The notes under the pieces are model-generated. The model saw only the letters and a program-made list of their open reading frames with translations. It had not been told where the DNA came from and did no database searches. Below are positions 10,101-18,652 of a stretch of 64,000 nucleotides of DNA, one piece after another. The first letter of the stretch is position 1, and every line of letters begins with the position of its first letter. A program made the position numbers and the translations under genes. The DNA is from Hyphomonadaceae bacterium (GTDB lineage Bacteria > Pseudomonadota > Alphaproteobacteria > Caulobacterales > Hyphomonadaceae), in assembly GCA_030158285.1 (NCBI GenBank), contig JAOATF010000037.1, positions 1 through 64,000 on the forward strand, written 5' to 3'.

Positions 10101-11593
10101 AGAGCACTGGCGCCCGTGAGATGCGAGGCCGGGCTGCCTGGTCCCATCATGCCGGCGGGGACATCCAGGTAGATCGTCGCGGCGTTGGCGTCATAGCCGA
10201 ACGTACCGCCCAGTTGCTGGGCGGCGACCGCGAGAGTCTGGATATTTGCGTCGAAAGCGGCGCCGGCGTCCGGGTTCAACGGATTGCTGAAGCGGGCGCC
10301 ATCGAAGCGCGGGTTCATATCGAGCAGCAGAGCTGCGCCCGTGCCGATCGCCTGGATGCCGGCGGTGTTCGCATCACCGTCGACAACATTACCGTTGCCA
10401 TCGCGCGTGCGCAGGTTGAGCACATCTTCCCATGTCAGGTCATCGCGACCGGTAGCAATCAGGTGAGCACGCAGCTCGTTGAGCGTGGGCAGCGTGGCCT
10501 GCGTGGCCTCGCCCCAGGCATTTGTCCATTGAGTGCTGGTGTAGCCATCGAGCATGTTCATGCCCGGCTTCCAGTCGCCGGACACCGGATCCTGAACCCA
10601 CTCGCGGAGCAGCGTCGTCACCTGGTCTTTTGAACCATAGGTCTGGCTCTGGTCGATAAACGGGGAAGTCTTGTTGGCCCATTGCGGCGTGCCATCTGCG
10701 GCGAAGCCGCTGACGTCGGCGCGCGAGATCACGATCTTGGTCGCCGGCCGGCCGCTGGTGGGGTCGATGACGCCGTACATCGGATCATCCGGCGCGAGGT
10801 TGATGGTGATCTTCGTGCCATCAGAGCCCTTGCCGACGAAATCGAGGCCGTGGTCAAAGAACTGGCCGAACAGCACGAACCAGCCATTCACCGGCGCGAC
10901 GCCCGGGTTGGTGGCGCCGATGAACCATTCGGTATTGGCGCTGCCATCCGCGTTGACGGTAGGCTGGTTATCCTGCTGGCCGAGCGCCTGCAGCATGCCG
11001 TAGTCAGCAACCGACGTGTAGCCGTTGGCGTCCTTCACAAGGTGAGTGCCGCCCGGCTCGGTCACGAAGGTGACGTCAGCCGTGGTGACAGTGCGGCTGA
11101 TCATGCGGGGGGTGTAGTCCGTGACATTGGCCTGCGAGAGGTTGGCCTCTGTCTTCGTGTAGTCGGCCGCCGCGGGGTCCTGAGGCGTTACGAACTTCGC
11201 ACCGTAGAACGCATTCGGGTCGCTGGCGTCGAGGGGCTTCGCGTACTTGTCGAAGATCACCTTCGTCCGCTGCATGAACGGCAGGTTGGTGTTGCCCCAA
11301 TCGGGATTGAAGAGGTTGTTGGCGAGGCCGTCGATGTTCCGGATGCCCTGCGATGCGGTGTAGGACAGGAAGGACGTGCCCCAGGCCGACATCGCCTGGT
11401 CGGCGGTCATGCCGGCACCGTCCCAGAGGAGATTGCCGTAGGCGTCGTAGATGGGGCCGACGCCGTCCCAGTTCACGATCGGCTTGCCGTTCGCATCGAA
11501 CAGCGGCCGGAACTGAATCTGATCTCGCATGAAGGCGAGGTCCGTGAAATTGAAAGGGAAGTCCTTGATCGTCGTCATCGCGCTATCCACCAC
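4187..11593 (-). CDS. Giant secreted animal-type heme peroxidase with Ala-rich region, Ig-like domain and RTX calcium-binding repeats
   Basis: 2468 aa; FVLFGQFFDHGLDF and GRVNENVGLTAVHHVFHEEHN peroxidase motifs; many GGxGxDxLxGGxGxD nonapeptides; PFAYQWQRSNNNGTSWSNIAGATSASF Ig-like segment; no N-terminal signal peptide, consistent with type I secretion. Confidence 0.9.
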   Translation of the reverse strand: MVDSAMTTIKDFPFNFTDLAFMRDQIQFRPLFDANGKPIVNWDGVGPIYDAYGNLLWDGAGMTADQAMSAWGTSFLSYTASQGIRNIDGLANNLFNPDWGNTNLPFMQRTKVIFDKYAKPLDASDPNAFYGAKFVTPQDPAAADYTKTEANLSQANVTDYTPRMISRTVTTADVTFVTEPGGTHLVKDANGYTSVADYGMLQALGQQDNQPTVNADGSANTEWFIGATNPGVAPVNGWFVLFGQFFDHGLDFVGKGSDGTKITINLAPDDPMYGVIDPTSGRPATKIVISRADVSGFAADGTPQWANKTSPFIDQSQTYGSKDQVTTLLREWVQDPVSGDWKPGMNMLDGYTSTQWTNAWGEATQATLPTLNELRAHLIATGRDDLTWEDVLNLRTRDGNGNVVDGDANTAGIQAIGTGAALLLDMNPRFDGARFSNPLNPDAGAAFDANIQTLAVAAQQLGGTFGYDANAATIYLDVPAGMMGPGSPASHLTGASALYFWVNFGDFSIKNSMALGPTIIPVSGEVRDAVSDLMMAAVGDHYIAGDGRVNENVGLTAVHHVFHEEHNYQTRNIIEAIKAQDAREVALDEAGAYNHDVLHDWQVNTGRQDAAGNYVYANGDVAWDQEKVFEAAKMTVEMEYQHTAVDQFARTITPNLHEFVGYNSGENATISLDFSQVAYRFGHSTLRESIDSMDPNGNLSGAVMRLALEQAFLSPEKFAEIGAGAIALGMTHQQANEIDEFLTPALNQGLLGQPLDLAAINIARGRDLGIPTLNDMREALQLTRYTSWGDFGANMIHPDNLVNFIAAYSFDGDVSRAQVVLALANDGMLASDPANVWGYTVQDAVNFINNTDANLFGVDGFEKIDCWIGGLAEVHVTGGLLGETFDTIFVDQIGRLMDGDRLYYLQRLSNINFGQEIIDEQFKDIIERTTGARYLNGSAFAYADQYYDLAAQADATADIATATSARDAAQAAYNSAQAVTVAANAAVASASAELATAQAAAASDAVALRAIANTAQAQANAINATAELGALLTAITVANATDAAALQAAANAAQATADATDAAARQAAATAAADADAAAAAAQTLASASDAAALAAAAVSAAADDQAAADAAAAAALAAQAEVDAATALAAAQTTLDGLIANSAPQVDIEAATVVRNDAQTLYNTAVVASNAADQAVIDAQAVADLTDAALLQAAATAAAMDDAAAVAAQALADATDAPALQVAAAQAAADDATAAAAHAAASAAASADAGVTPALNAYMAAVATDQAADAAAAYAVATASAAEAADAAFAAATTTASSAINAATTAAVAEAAALAALNAAQAELAGLQTNGNAKTQHKYAAQLAANMNLGIFSDGGTTTALNGNAVTVGGKQYIRDIRTPSVDTKSGNAAGFALDGAPNSGAESHEVIVASNRDDLIYARGGDDTVYGEDGRDTIYGGNGIDRLYGGDGEDTIYGDDGGDLIDGGLGDDVLFGGQSATAAAGLDQVIGAEGNDYVDGGIGIDKLSGSAGDDVIFGGGDTDAFTHGGDGNDYIDGGVTGDLLWGDGGSDLIVGQADQDIVAGMDGDDILRPGPLSQSLTGGGDEVMGGDGLTDRGENGKGVGFDLIDLSDWQAAPVGAMIDFSTQQNPALAIDGNPKFPAWVGIEGAIGSRNDDTFLGDDNSNWLIGGSGNDIMTGGLGNDLVIGDGIRLDTLIGTYASAYGDSFDGASHRATGFLQHNGILDAVSWGDQKHLTEMLKSAMFKDMVLGGSQITQIWRNGVVQTTGESAGQIGDGGVAGAADVVAFTGQKSEYVISAVLFDVVTRSVVNTFSANTIVAVKVKDTVAGRDGEDIVLGVEKFRFSNGNGGTQDFLLGQILQLPATGTAFISDMTPLQGQTLTVDTSTIADFNGLGPFAYQWQRSNNNGTSWSNIAGATSASFALPDAPGTNLGQYFGDLLRIVVTFTDGAGKLETIQSAVTAPVGVNYSAASSNNGVNFAGRGGDDVIVGSNQADQLLGMAGKDIISGGDGADQLFGGDGDDVLDGGRGNDTLNGGAGDDVLTGGRGDDILGGGAGTDRVDFTGSLLNYTITTNGTDIIFNDTVGNEGTDTLRNVEVMRFGAVDYAIVLGDNGANTALNGASGAAGSQAIFGLSGADVLNGGAASDILVGGAGNDTVNGGDGDDFIFQTGATDGSDFVDGGAGTDTYVLQGANGAETFRIYTRAAALAAGMTGLNANTEIVITRNGTSNGSIIAQLDNIEEIKINSLNVTADNGNGNIDGGSSGGDTIIVAGDFTQTSLHYSTITVEGTGAGDTIDISGLTSAHRVVFDSNGGADTFIGNVRAQDVIKGVLANDLRTTAAAQPAAGIAPVVDGAAVSAFGLSDGLDAMLSGLSRQALRDMMTDYVGLTRGAPRSVELGVVGGSDLTDFLLHTDLSSLGHDLGRTMLVDPAHLQPLDVVNPVELAAPAPGLFDGQAFDIRHMAPSLYDIVPF

Positions 11594-12027
11594 TAGCGGG
11601 CCATCTCTCCCACCATGGGATCGAACTTGCTGCAGCCCCCGATAACGCGAATTACCATTTTAGCATTCTATTTAGAATTGGATTCTCCAGTTCTTCTGAA
11701 ACTAGTTATATATATCGCCTCTGAAGCGTTTTTTCAGTTTTCTATTATCATTTGTTCAGTCACGTTAAATATCGCGTTCAGCTTCAGCTCAACTTGGCAT
11801 CGCGCGTAGCCAGGCAAGCAGATTTCATCGCGATCTCAACAAAATCAGCCCCTACTTTAAGCAGCGGCCGCGTAGCGCAGGGATTCGAAACGCGTGCGCC
11901 TCGCGCGCCAACCAGCCGGCGGCGCGACAGATACAACTCTCAATCCTGAAGAAATTATAGCGTTTCGGATCTATTATTTATTCGAAGCGCGCAGCGCAGA
12001 TTCAAAACCAACAAATGAGATACGCGT

Positions 12028-13380
12028 CTATCTATGGCGACGGAGCTTCATTGTTGCCGACAGCCCACCCAGCGAAGAGGCGCCGAGTTCGATCTCGCCC
12101 TGGTAGAGCTCGATCAGATCGCGCACGATCGACAGGCCAAGACCCGTGCCCGGCCGCGTTTCATCGAGGCGAATGCCCGGAGCGAACACGATCTCCCGCG
12201 CCTGCGGCGGCAGGCCGGGACCATCGTCCTCGACGGTGACGCGCAGGAATTCGTCGTCGATCGGCAGGGCTGTGACAACGATGCGGGCGCGCGCGAACTT
12301 GTAGGCATTGTCCACGAGGTTCGCGACGAGCTCGGCGAAATCCTGCCCGTCCATCGCCACCTGAAGCTGGGTGTCCAGGTCCTGCCTCACCTCAACGCCA
12401 CGCTGCGCATGCAGGCGGCCAAGCGCGTTCATGATGCCGGCGATGTTCTCCGCAACATCGGACTGAGTGCCCGGCAGGCGGGAAACTGCCTGCGCGCGCG
12501 CCCGGGCGATATGGTGATCGATGTGCAACTGCATCGCCTTGCTTTGCTCGGTGATTACGGTCGCTGCACTCTTGTCACCGCGTTCGTCCAGTTGGAAGGC
12601 CTCGTCCGAAATGATCGCCAGCGGCGTTTTCAACGCATGCGCGAGGTTTCCAGCCTGGGCGCGTGCACGCTGCAACGCATCGCGCTGCCCCTTGATCAGC
12701 GTGTTGAGTTCATTGACGAGCGGCTGAACTTCCGTCGGATGGTTGCCTTCAACGGAGAGCGCGGCGCCGGATCGAACTTCACGCATGGCGCGCGCCAGCT
12801 TGTGAAACGGCGCCAGCCCGAACGAAATCAGCCCCATCACCGTGGCAAGCAGAATGGCGCCAAGCGCCGCCACGGCGGTCGTCAGCGAATTGTCGAATTC
12901 GGCGATGGCGGCATCGATATGGCGCTGGTCGGTGCCGAGCGCGAACCTGTACCCACCTTCCGCATCGGGGCCAAACTTCGCGATCACCAGCATCGGGCCG
13001 GTCGGCCCCTCCACCCTGTCCACCACCGGGGTGCGTGGATGCATGCTGTCCTGTGGCAAAGGTCCGATCGCCCGTCCCTCGAGAGATCCGCTGGAGAACA
13101 CGACACGATCGCCCTCTGCCACCTCCCAGTAGAAGCCGGAGCCGGGATTTTCGTACCGCGGATCACTGAACGGAAGTCGCTGAATGGCTGCGCCCTGGCG
13201 GTTGAAGCGCGTGATGCGTTCGACTTCCTGAACGTGAATATGGAGCTCGTCGTCGAACTCGCTGTTCACCTGCGACCGGAAGATCGACGAAAATGCGACA
13301 TAGCCCGCCGTCAGGGCGACGACGATCCAGATCGCAGCCGCGGCCATGAGCCGAAAGCGCAAGGACCCCCAAACACGCAT
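12028..13380 (-). CDS. Sensor histidine kinase
   Basis: Two TM segments, HAMP-like region, LAHALKTPLAIISDEA H-box, LVDNAYKFA N-box, DDGPGLPP and GTGLGLSIV G-boxes. Confidence 0.93.
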   Translation of the reverse strand: MRVWGSLRFRLMAAAAIWIVVALTAGYVAFSSIFRSQVNSEFDDELHIHVQEVERITRFNRQGAAIQRLPFSDPRYENPGSGFYWEVAEGDRVVFSSGSLEGRAIGPLPQDSMHPRTPVVDRVEGPTGPMLVIAKFGPDAEGGYRFALGTDQRHIDAAIAEFDNSLTTAVAALGAILLATVMGLISFGLAPFHKLARAMREVRSGAALSVEGNHPTEVQPLVNELNTLIKGQRDALQRARAQAGNLAHALKTPLAIISDEAFQLDERGDKSAATVITEQSKAMQLHIDHHIARARAQAVSRLPGTQSDVAENIAGIMNALGRLHAQRGVEVRQDLDTQLQVAMDGQDFAELVANLVDNAYKFARARIVVTALPIDDEFLRVTVEDDGPGLPPQAREIVFAPGIRLDETRPGTGLGLSIVRDLIELYQGEIELGASSLGGLSATMKLRRHR

Positions 13381-13382
13381 CG

Positions 13383-14036
13383 CTAGCCGAACCTGTATCC
13401 CATGCCGCGCAGGGTCTTGATCTTTTCTGCGCCAATCTTGCGGCGAAGGCGGCCGACATACACCTCGATCGTGTTCGACTCGCGCATGTCATCGCTACTG
13501 TACAGATGCTCGACCAGCTCGCTCTGCGAAATCACGTGACGCGTCCTGTTCATGAAATACTTGAGCATGCGCAGTTCGAGCGCGGTCAGCTCCAGGAGTT
13601 CATCGCCGCGCGTCACTTCCCCCGTAGCGAGGTTCACGATGAGATCGTCATGCTTGAGGATGTTCGAGGCATGGCCCCAGCCACGCCGCCGCAGCGCATG
13701 CAATCGCGCGACAAGTTCGGGCACATGGAATGGCTTGGTGAGATAGTCGTCCGCACCTTCGTTGAGGCCGCTCACCTTGTCGGTCCACGTGCCGCGCGCC
13801 GTGAGAATGAGCACCGGCGTGCCGACACCGCGTGCGCGCCACTCCTTCAGGACTTCGAGACCAGGTTTCCCGGGCAGGCCGAGGTCGAGGACGATCATGT
13901 CCATTTGCGACTGCAGGCCGAGTTCGAATCCGTCATCGCCGTCGACGGCGCGTTCGACGACGAACCCGGCTTGCGTAAGCCCCCGGTTGATCCGCGCAGC
14001 CAACTCGTTGTCGTCTTCCACTAACAATACGTGCAC
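13383..14036 (-). CDS. OmpR/PhoB-family response regulator
   Basis: MHVLLVEDDNELAARI receiver, LDLGLPGKPGLEVL, winged-helix C-terminus RESNTIEVYVGRLRRKIG; adjacent to the kinase. Confidence 0.94.
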   Translation of the reverse strand: MHVLLVEDDNELAARINRGLTQAGFVVERAVDGDDGFELGLQSQMDMIVLDLGLPGKPGLEVLKEWRARGVGTPVLILTARGTWTDKVSGLNEGADDYLTKPFHVPELVARLHALRRRGWGHASNILKHDDLIVNLATGEVTRGDELLELTALELRMLKYFMNRTRHVISQSELVEHLYSSDDMRESNTIEVYVGRLRRKIGAEKIKTLRGMGYRFG

Positions 14037-14183
14037 GGAATTCTCCGACCAACCACTGTCAAACCCCTGTAACGCCTCACGCTGAAATGAACCTGAATTG
14101 TCGTTTTCATCTCACGTTCATTCTGACTTCAAGGCTCGATCAGAACGTCATTCTATGGAGCGCTCATCAAGAGTGCGACGGGA

Positions 14184-15245
14184 ATGCTGATGAGATTTCT
14201 TTCAGGAATGACAATCGTTCTCATGCTTGCGGCAGCGCCGTCATGGGCGCAGCAAGCAAGCCCCATACCGGTGTCGAAACAGCAGCAGGATCGGCTCGGC
14301 ATCGCGTTGCACGATGTGACATCGGCCGAGTCTGTCACCGTTGTGGACATGATTGGGCATGTGAAACGCGCGCCTGGCAGCGTTCGGTCGATTGTCGCGC
14401 CGTTCGCCGGCGTCGTGACCGCGATTCACGCCCTGCCCGGCGCGACCGTGAAAAGTGGCGATGCTCTCATTTCAATTTCCAGCCGTGACTATGCGTCCGC
14501 CTCAGCCTCGCTCGTGCAGGCTCAAAGTGAGATGCGCGTCGCCGACGCTGCACTTGCAAGGCAGACGCAGTTGCTGACCAACGGACTGGTCGCACGCAGC
14601 GCGGTGGAAGAGGCGCGCGCCCGTGCGGAAAGCGCGCGTGCGAAAGTTGCAGAAGCTTCCGCCATGTCGCGCGGCCTGAAGGGCGACAAGGATGCCGGCA
14701 CCTATGTCGTGCGCACAGCTTCGTCTGGCCGCATCGCAACGCTCGCGGCGCAGGTCGGTGACAACGTCAACGCGATGACGACGCTGGCCTCCCTGACAAC
14801 CGCCGCCGATCTGTGGGTCGAGTTTCAAATCCCTGCACGTCTGATGGGACAGATTTCTCCGGGCGACGGCGTTGAACTCGCCAAGGGCGGCCGCGGCCAG
14901 ATCATGTCGGTCACCGACGTGCTGGACCCGACAACGCGGTCGGCAAGCGCCTACGCCACGCTCCCGGCCGGGCCCGCCCTTTATGAAGGCCAGCTCGTGC
15001 GCGGACACCTGTCTCGCCCCACGACAGACGCCAGACTCATCAGCGCTCCTGCGCGCTCGGTCGTGCGGATCGACGGTCAGGATCATGTCTTCCGACGCAC
15101 CCCAGACGGGTTTGCCCCCACCCCCGTCCAGGTCGTCGGTCGGACGGAGGAGGCCGCTACATTGCGTGGCGGCCTCCGACCGGGCGATACGGTGGCGACC
15201 TCGGGTCTGACCGAGCTCAAGGCGCTTGCGACGCAGGGCGGCTAG
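14184..15245 (+). CDS. RND efflux periplasmic adaptor (membrane fusion protein)
   Basis: Signal peptide; lipoyl/barrel-sandwich pattern GVVTAIHALPGATVKSGDALISI; upstream of RND pump. Confidence 0.9.
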   Translation: MLMRFLSGMTIVLMLAAAPSWAQQASPIPVSKQQQDRLGIALHDVTSAESVTVVDMIGHVKRAPGSVRSIVAPFAGVVTAIHALPGATVKSGDALISISSRDYASASASLVQAQSEMRVADAALARQTQLLTNGLVARSAVEEARARAESARAKVAEASAMSRGLKGDKDAGTYVVRTASSGRIATLAAQVGDNVNAMTTLASLTTAADLWVEFQIPARLMGQISPGDGVELAKGGRGQIMSVTDVLDPTTRSASAYATLPAGPALYEGQLVRGHLSRPTTDARLISAPARSVVRIDGQDHVFRRTPDGFAPTPVQVVGRTEEAATLRGGLRPGDTVATSGLTELKALATQGG

Positions 15246-15248
15246 GTC

Positions 15249-18200
15249 ATGCTGTCAGGCCTTATCAGGGGCGCGCTCGCGCAGCGCATGTTTGTGCTCG
15301 CGGTGACGATCGCCGTGCTGGCTGGCGGCGTATTCGCCGCGCTGCGCATCCCCATCGATGCGTTTCCCGACATTTCAAGCACACAGGTCAAGCTGATCCT
15401 CAAGGCGCCGGGCATGACGCCTGAAGAGGTGGAACAGCGGGTCATCGCCCCCATCGAGATGGAAGTCCTCGGCATTCCCCGCCAACGCATGCTGCGCTCG
15501 GTTGCCAAGTACGCCATTGCGGACATCACGGTCGACTTCGAGGACGGCGTTGACATCTACTGGGCGCGCCAGCAGGTCTCGGAGCGTCTTGCTGCGGCGG
15601 CTGACGCCCTTCCCGCCAATCTTGGTGGCGGGCTGGCGCCGATCTCGACGCCATTATCCGACGTGTTCATGTTCACAGTCGAGGGCGGAAAACTCACCGC
15701 AGAAGAGCGACGCACCCTCTTGGATTGGACCATCCGCCCGGCTCTGCGCACGTTGCCGGGCGTAGCTGACGTCAACACGCTTGGTGGGCGCGTCCGCACA
15801 TTCGAAGTCTCACCAGATCCCATCGCCCTCGCTGCCGCAGGTCTGACGGTGGCCGATCTCACAGCCGCGATCGAGGCAGCCAACCGCAATGACGGCGCCG
15901 GCCGCATCAGCGTCGGAGAGGAAGCCCTCATCGTGAGATCGATCGGCGCCATCCAGACGCCGGAAGACATTGCGAGCATCGTCCTTGCGACCCGCGACGA
16001 GATGGTGATCCGCGTCGGCGATGTCGCGCGCACCGGCATCGGCAGCCTTACCCGTTACGGCGCCGTGACGAAGGATGGCGAAGGCGAAGCTGTCGAAGGT
16101 ATCGTGCTGTCCCTGCGTGGTGCAGATGCGAACGCCATCATCCGCGATGTGGAAGCGCGTCTGGAGGAACTGACCCCCTCCTTCCCCGAAGGCGTGACCG
16201 TAAAGCCTTTCTACGATCGATCGGAGCTGATCTCGCACGCTGTGAACACCGTGAGCGAGGCGCTGATCGAGGCCATCGTGCTTGTTGTCGTGCTGCTGGT
16301 GGTGTTCCTCGGCAACCTGCGGGCAGCATTGGTTGTTGCGTCGACCCTGCCGATGGCGGCGCTGGTGACGTTCGGGATGATGCAACTCACGGGCATGAGC
16401 GCGAACCTCATGAGCCTTGGCGGACTTGCCATCGCCATCGGCCTGATCGTGGACGCCGCGGTGGTGGTGGTCGAGAACACGGTTGAGCGCCTGGCTCACC
16501 AGACGCCGGGCGGCCACACGCCCTGGATCCATCACATCTACCGAGCGGCAAGCGAAGTCGCCGTCCCGGTAGCGTCGGGCATCATCATCATCTGCCTGGT
16601 GTTCCTGCCGCTGCTGGCCCTGGAGGGGCTTGAAGGCAAGCTGTTCCGTCCCGTTGCCCTGACCATCGTCTTCGCGCTGACGGGGTCGCTGGTGATGTCG
16701 CTGACCATCATCCCGGTGCTGTCGTCATTTGTGCTGGGCAAGCCCAAGCATGGCGAACCGCTGCTGATGCGGATCATCACCCCGGCGTATACGAAACTGC
16801 TCGACCTCAACCTGAAAATGCCGATTCCGCTGTTCGTGATCGCCGCGCTCGGACTTGGCGCGGCTGGCATTGCCTACACGAGCATCGGCAAGATCTTCAT
16901 GCCGACGATGGATGAAGGCTCCATCATCATGCAGGTTGCAAAGCTTCCATCGGTCAACCTGGATCGCAGCGCGCAGACAGACCTTGCCGTTCAGAAGGCG
17001 CTGCTGAGCGATGTCCCGGAGATTGAAAGCATCGTTGCGCGCGCCGGGTCCGACGAGATCGGCCTCGATCCCATGGGCCTGAACGAATCCGACATGTTCG
17101 TGGTCCTCAAGCCCAAGGCAAAATGGCGCAAGCCGGACAAGGCCTGGCTGGTCGACGAGATGCGCAAGACCATGGAGTCCTTCCCCGGCATCGAACCCGC
17201 ATTCACGCAGCCGATCGAAATGCGCACCTCGGAAATGCTGACCGGGGCGCGAGGTGACCTCGCCGTGAAGATCTTCGGGCCAGACCTCGCCACGTTGTCG
17301 GATCTCGCAGGCCGGGTTCAGGGCGCCATCAGCGTCGTACAGGGCGCCACCGAGGTGTTCACGCTGTCGAATGACAAGACCGACTTCATGCAGCTGCACA
17401 TGGATCGCCTTGCGATCGGGGCCGCAGGCCTCACGATCTCCGAGACGGAAGATGAGCTGCGCGCAATCCTGGAGGGTATCAATGCTGGTACGGTGATCGA
17501 ACCCGGCCGGCGCACGGCCATCGTGGTGCGTGGCGACGAAGCCCTTCGCCAGTCGCCGGAGATGTTCGCAAACGTGCCACTGGCGGCCGCTGGCGGTTCG
17601 ATCCACGTGGGCGATGTCGCCGAAATCCTGCGCGAACCCGGCATGGTCAAGATCGATCGGGAGAATGCATCCCGCTTCGCACTCGTACAGGCTTTCGTCG
17701 GCGGCCGCGATCTTGTCGGCTTTGTCGAGGATGCTCAGGCCGCGGTGACAGCGAAAGTCCAGCTGCCGCCGGGCTATCGGCTTGAATGGGGGGGCGAGTT
17801 CGAGAACCAGCGCCGCGCATCGGAACGGCTGGGCGTTGTCGTTCCGTTGGCTCTCGCCATGATTTTCGTGGTGCTGTTTGCCACGCTCCGGTCGCTGCGG
17901 CAGTCGATCCTGATCTTTGCCAACGTGCCATTCGCGCTTGTGGGTGGCATCTTGTCGCTTTCTGCCGCCGGAGAGTACTTCTCTGTGCCGGCTTCCATTG
18001 GCTTCATTGCGCTGCTGGGCATCGCGGTCCTGAACGGCCTCGTCCTCGTGAGCTATTTCAACCAGCTGCTGGTGGCGGGATACGCCATCGACGACGCCAT
18101 CAGGGTCGGCGCGGCGCGCCGCCTTCGGCCTGTGTTGATGACGGCGACCATCGCGGCTTTCGGCCTGCTGCCGCTCCTGTTCGCCAGCGGACCGGGATCG

Positions 18201-18365
18201 GAGGTCCAGAAGCCGCTCGCCATCGTGGTCATCGGCGGTCTCGTCTCCTCCACTCTCCTCACCCTGCTTCTCCTGCCGGTGCTGTTCCGCCGGTTTGGCG
18301 TCGCGCCCGGTTCCGTTCGCACCAGCCAGAAGGACGCAGCATGGTCGCCGATCTCTGCCGGTTGA
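15249..18365 (+). CDS. CusA/CzcA-family heavy-metal RND efflux transporter
   Basis: 1038 aa; TM4 motif AIAIGLIVDAAVVVVENTVERL, typical RND topology. Confidence 0.94.
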   Translation: MLSGLIRGALAQRMFVLAVTIAVLAGGVFAALRIPIDAFPDISSTQVKLILKAPGMTPEEVEQRVIAPIEMEVLGIPRQRMLRSVAKYAIADITVDFEDGVDIYWARQQVSERLAAAADALPANLGGGLAPISTPLSDVFMFTVEGGKLTAEERRTLLDWTIRPALRTLPGVADVNTLGGRVRTFEVSPDPIALAAAGLTVADLTAAIEAANRNDGAGRISVGEEALIVRSIGAIQTPEDIASIVLATRDEMVIRVGDVARTGIGSLTRYGAVTKDGEGEAVEGIVLSLRGADANAIIRDVEARLEELTPSFPEGVTVKPFYDRSELISHAVNTVSEALIEAIVLVVVLLVVFLGNLRAALVVASTLPMAALVTFGMMQLTGMSANLMSLGGLAIAIGLIVDAAVVVVENTVERLAHQTPGGHTPWIHHIYRAASEVAVPVASGIIIICLVFLPLLALEGLEGKLFRPVALTIVFALTGSLVMSLTIIPVLSSFVLGKPKHGEPLLMRIITPAYTKLLDLNLKMPIPLFVIAALGLGAAGIAYTSIGKIFMPTMDEGSIIMQVAKLPSVNLDRSAQTDLAVQKALLSDVPEIESIVARAGSDEIGLDPMGLNESDMFVVLKPKAKWRKPDKAWLVDEMRKTMESFPGIEPAFTQPIEMRTSEMLTGARGDLAVKIFGPDLATLSDLAGRVQGAISVVQGATEVFTLSNDKTDFMQLHMDRLAIGAAGLTISETEDELRAILEGINAGTVIEPGRRTAIVVRGDEALRQSPEMFANVPLAAAGGSIHVGDVAEILREPGMVKIDRENASRFALVQAFVGGRDLVGFVEDAQAAVTAKVQLPPGYRLEWGGEFENQRRASERLGVVVPLALAMIFVVLFATLRSLRQSILIFANVPFALVGGILSLSAAGEYFSVPASIGFIALLGIAVLNGLVLVSYFNQLLVAGYAIDDAIRVGAARRLRPVLMTATIAAFGLLPLLFASGPGSEVQKPLAIVVIGGLVSSTLLTLLLLPVLFRRFGVAPGSVRTSQKDAAWSPISAG

Positions 18366-18652
18366 CGCTGGTCTATCCGCCAGCTGCCGAAAGCGCCCTT
18401 CTTGGCGTCATGATGTCAGTCGACCCGCCCCTTCCCGGTTTCACGACCTGGCGCGGCGCCGGCCATGGCTTCGGCTTTGACGGCGCCAGCCACGCCGAAA
18501 AGGTCAGCGGCCAGGTCGCCCGCGGGATCCTGACGTCCATCATGACCAGACACGTCGCAGATCAACTGCTCGAGACCATCCGCGAGCAGACACCCATCCC
18601 CCACCTCGCCTACTGGATCGAGCCGGTTCTTGCAGCAGGGCGCATGACATGA
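18341..18652 (+). CDS. DUF3240-like small protein of the metal-efflux operon
   Basis: 103-aa ORF MVADLCRLTLVYPPAAESALLGVMMSVDPPLPGFTTWRGAGHG...; overlaps pump 3' end and shares ATGA with the next gene. Confidence 0.7.
   Translation: MVADLCRLTLVYPPAAESALLGVMMSVDPPLPGFTTWRGAGHGFGFDGASHAEKVSGQVARGILTSIMTRHVADQLLETIREQTPIPHLAYWIEPVLAAGRMT

Noticed and set aside
5897-11596. Several plus-strand ORFs of 240-393 aa opposite the RTX peroxidase
   Set aside because: The minus strand has clear peroxidase/RTX domains; the plus-strand translations are biased antisense shadows.
11866-11910. tRNA-like fragment or att-site remnant (GCGGCCGCGTAGCGCAGG...ATTCGAAACGCGTGCGCCTCGCGCGCCA) that might pair with tRNA-Arg as island ends
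   Set aside because: No coherent T-stem or cloverleaf, poor match to the tRNA-Arg 3' end, and no integrase in the window.
12034-13386. 450-aa plus-strand ORF exactly opposite the histidine kinase
   Set aside because: Histidine kinase H, N and G boxes are on the minus strand; this is an antisense shadow.
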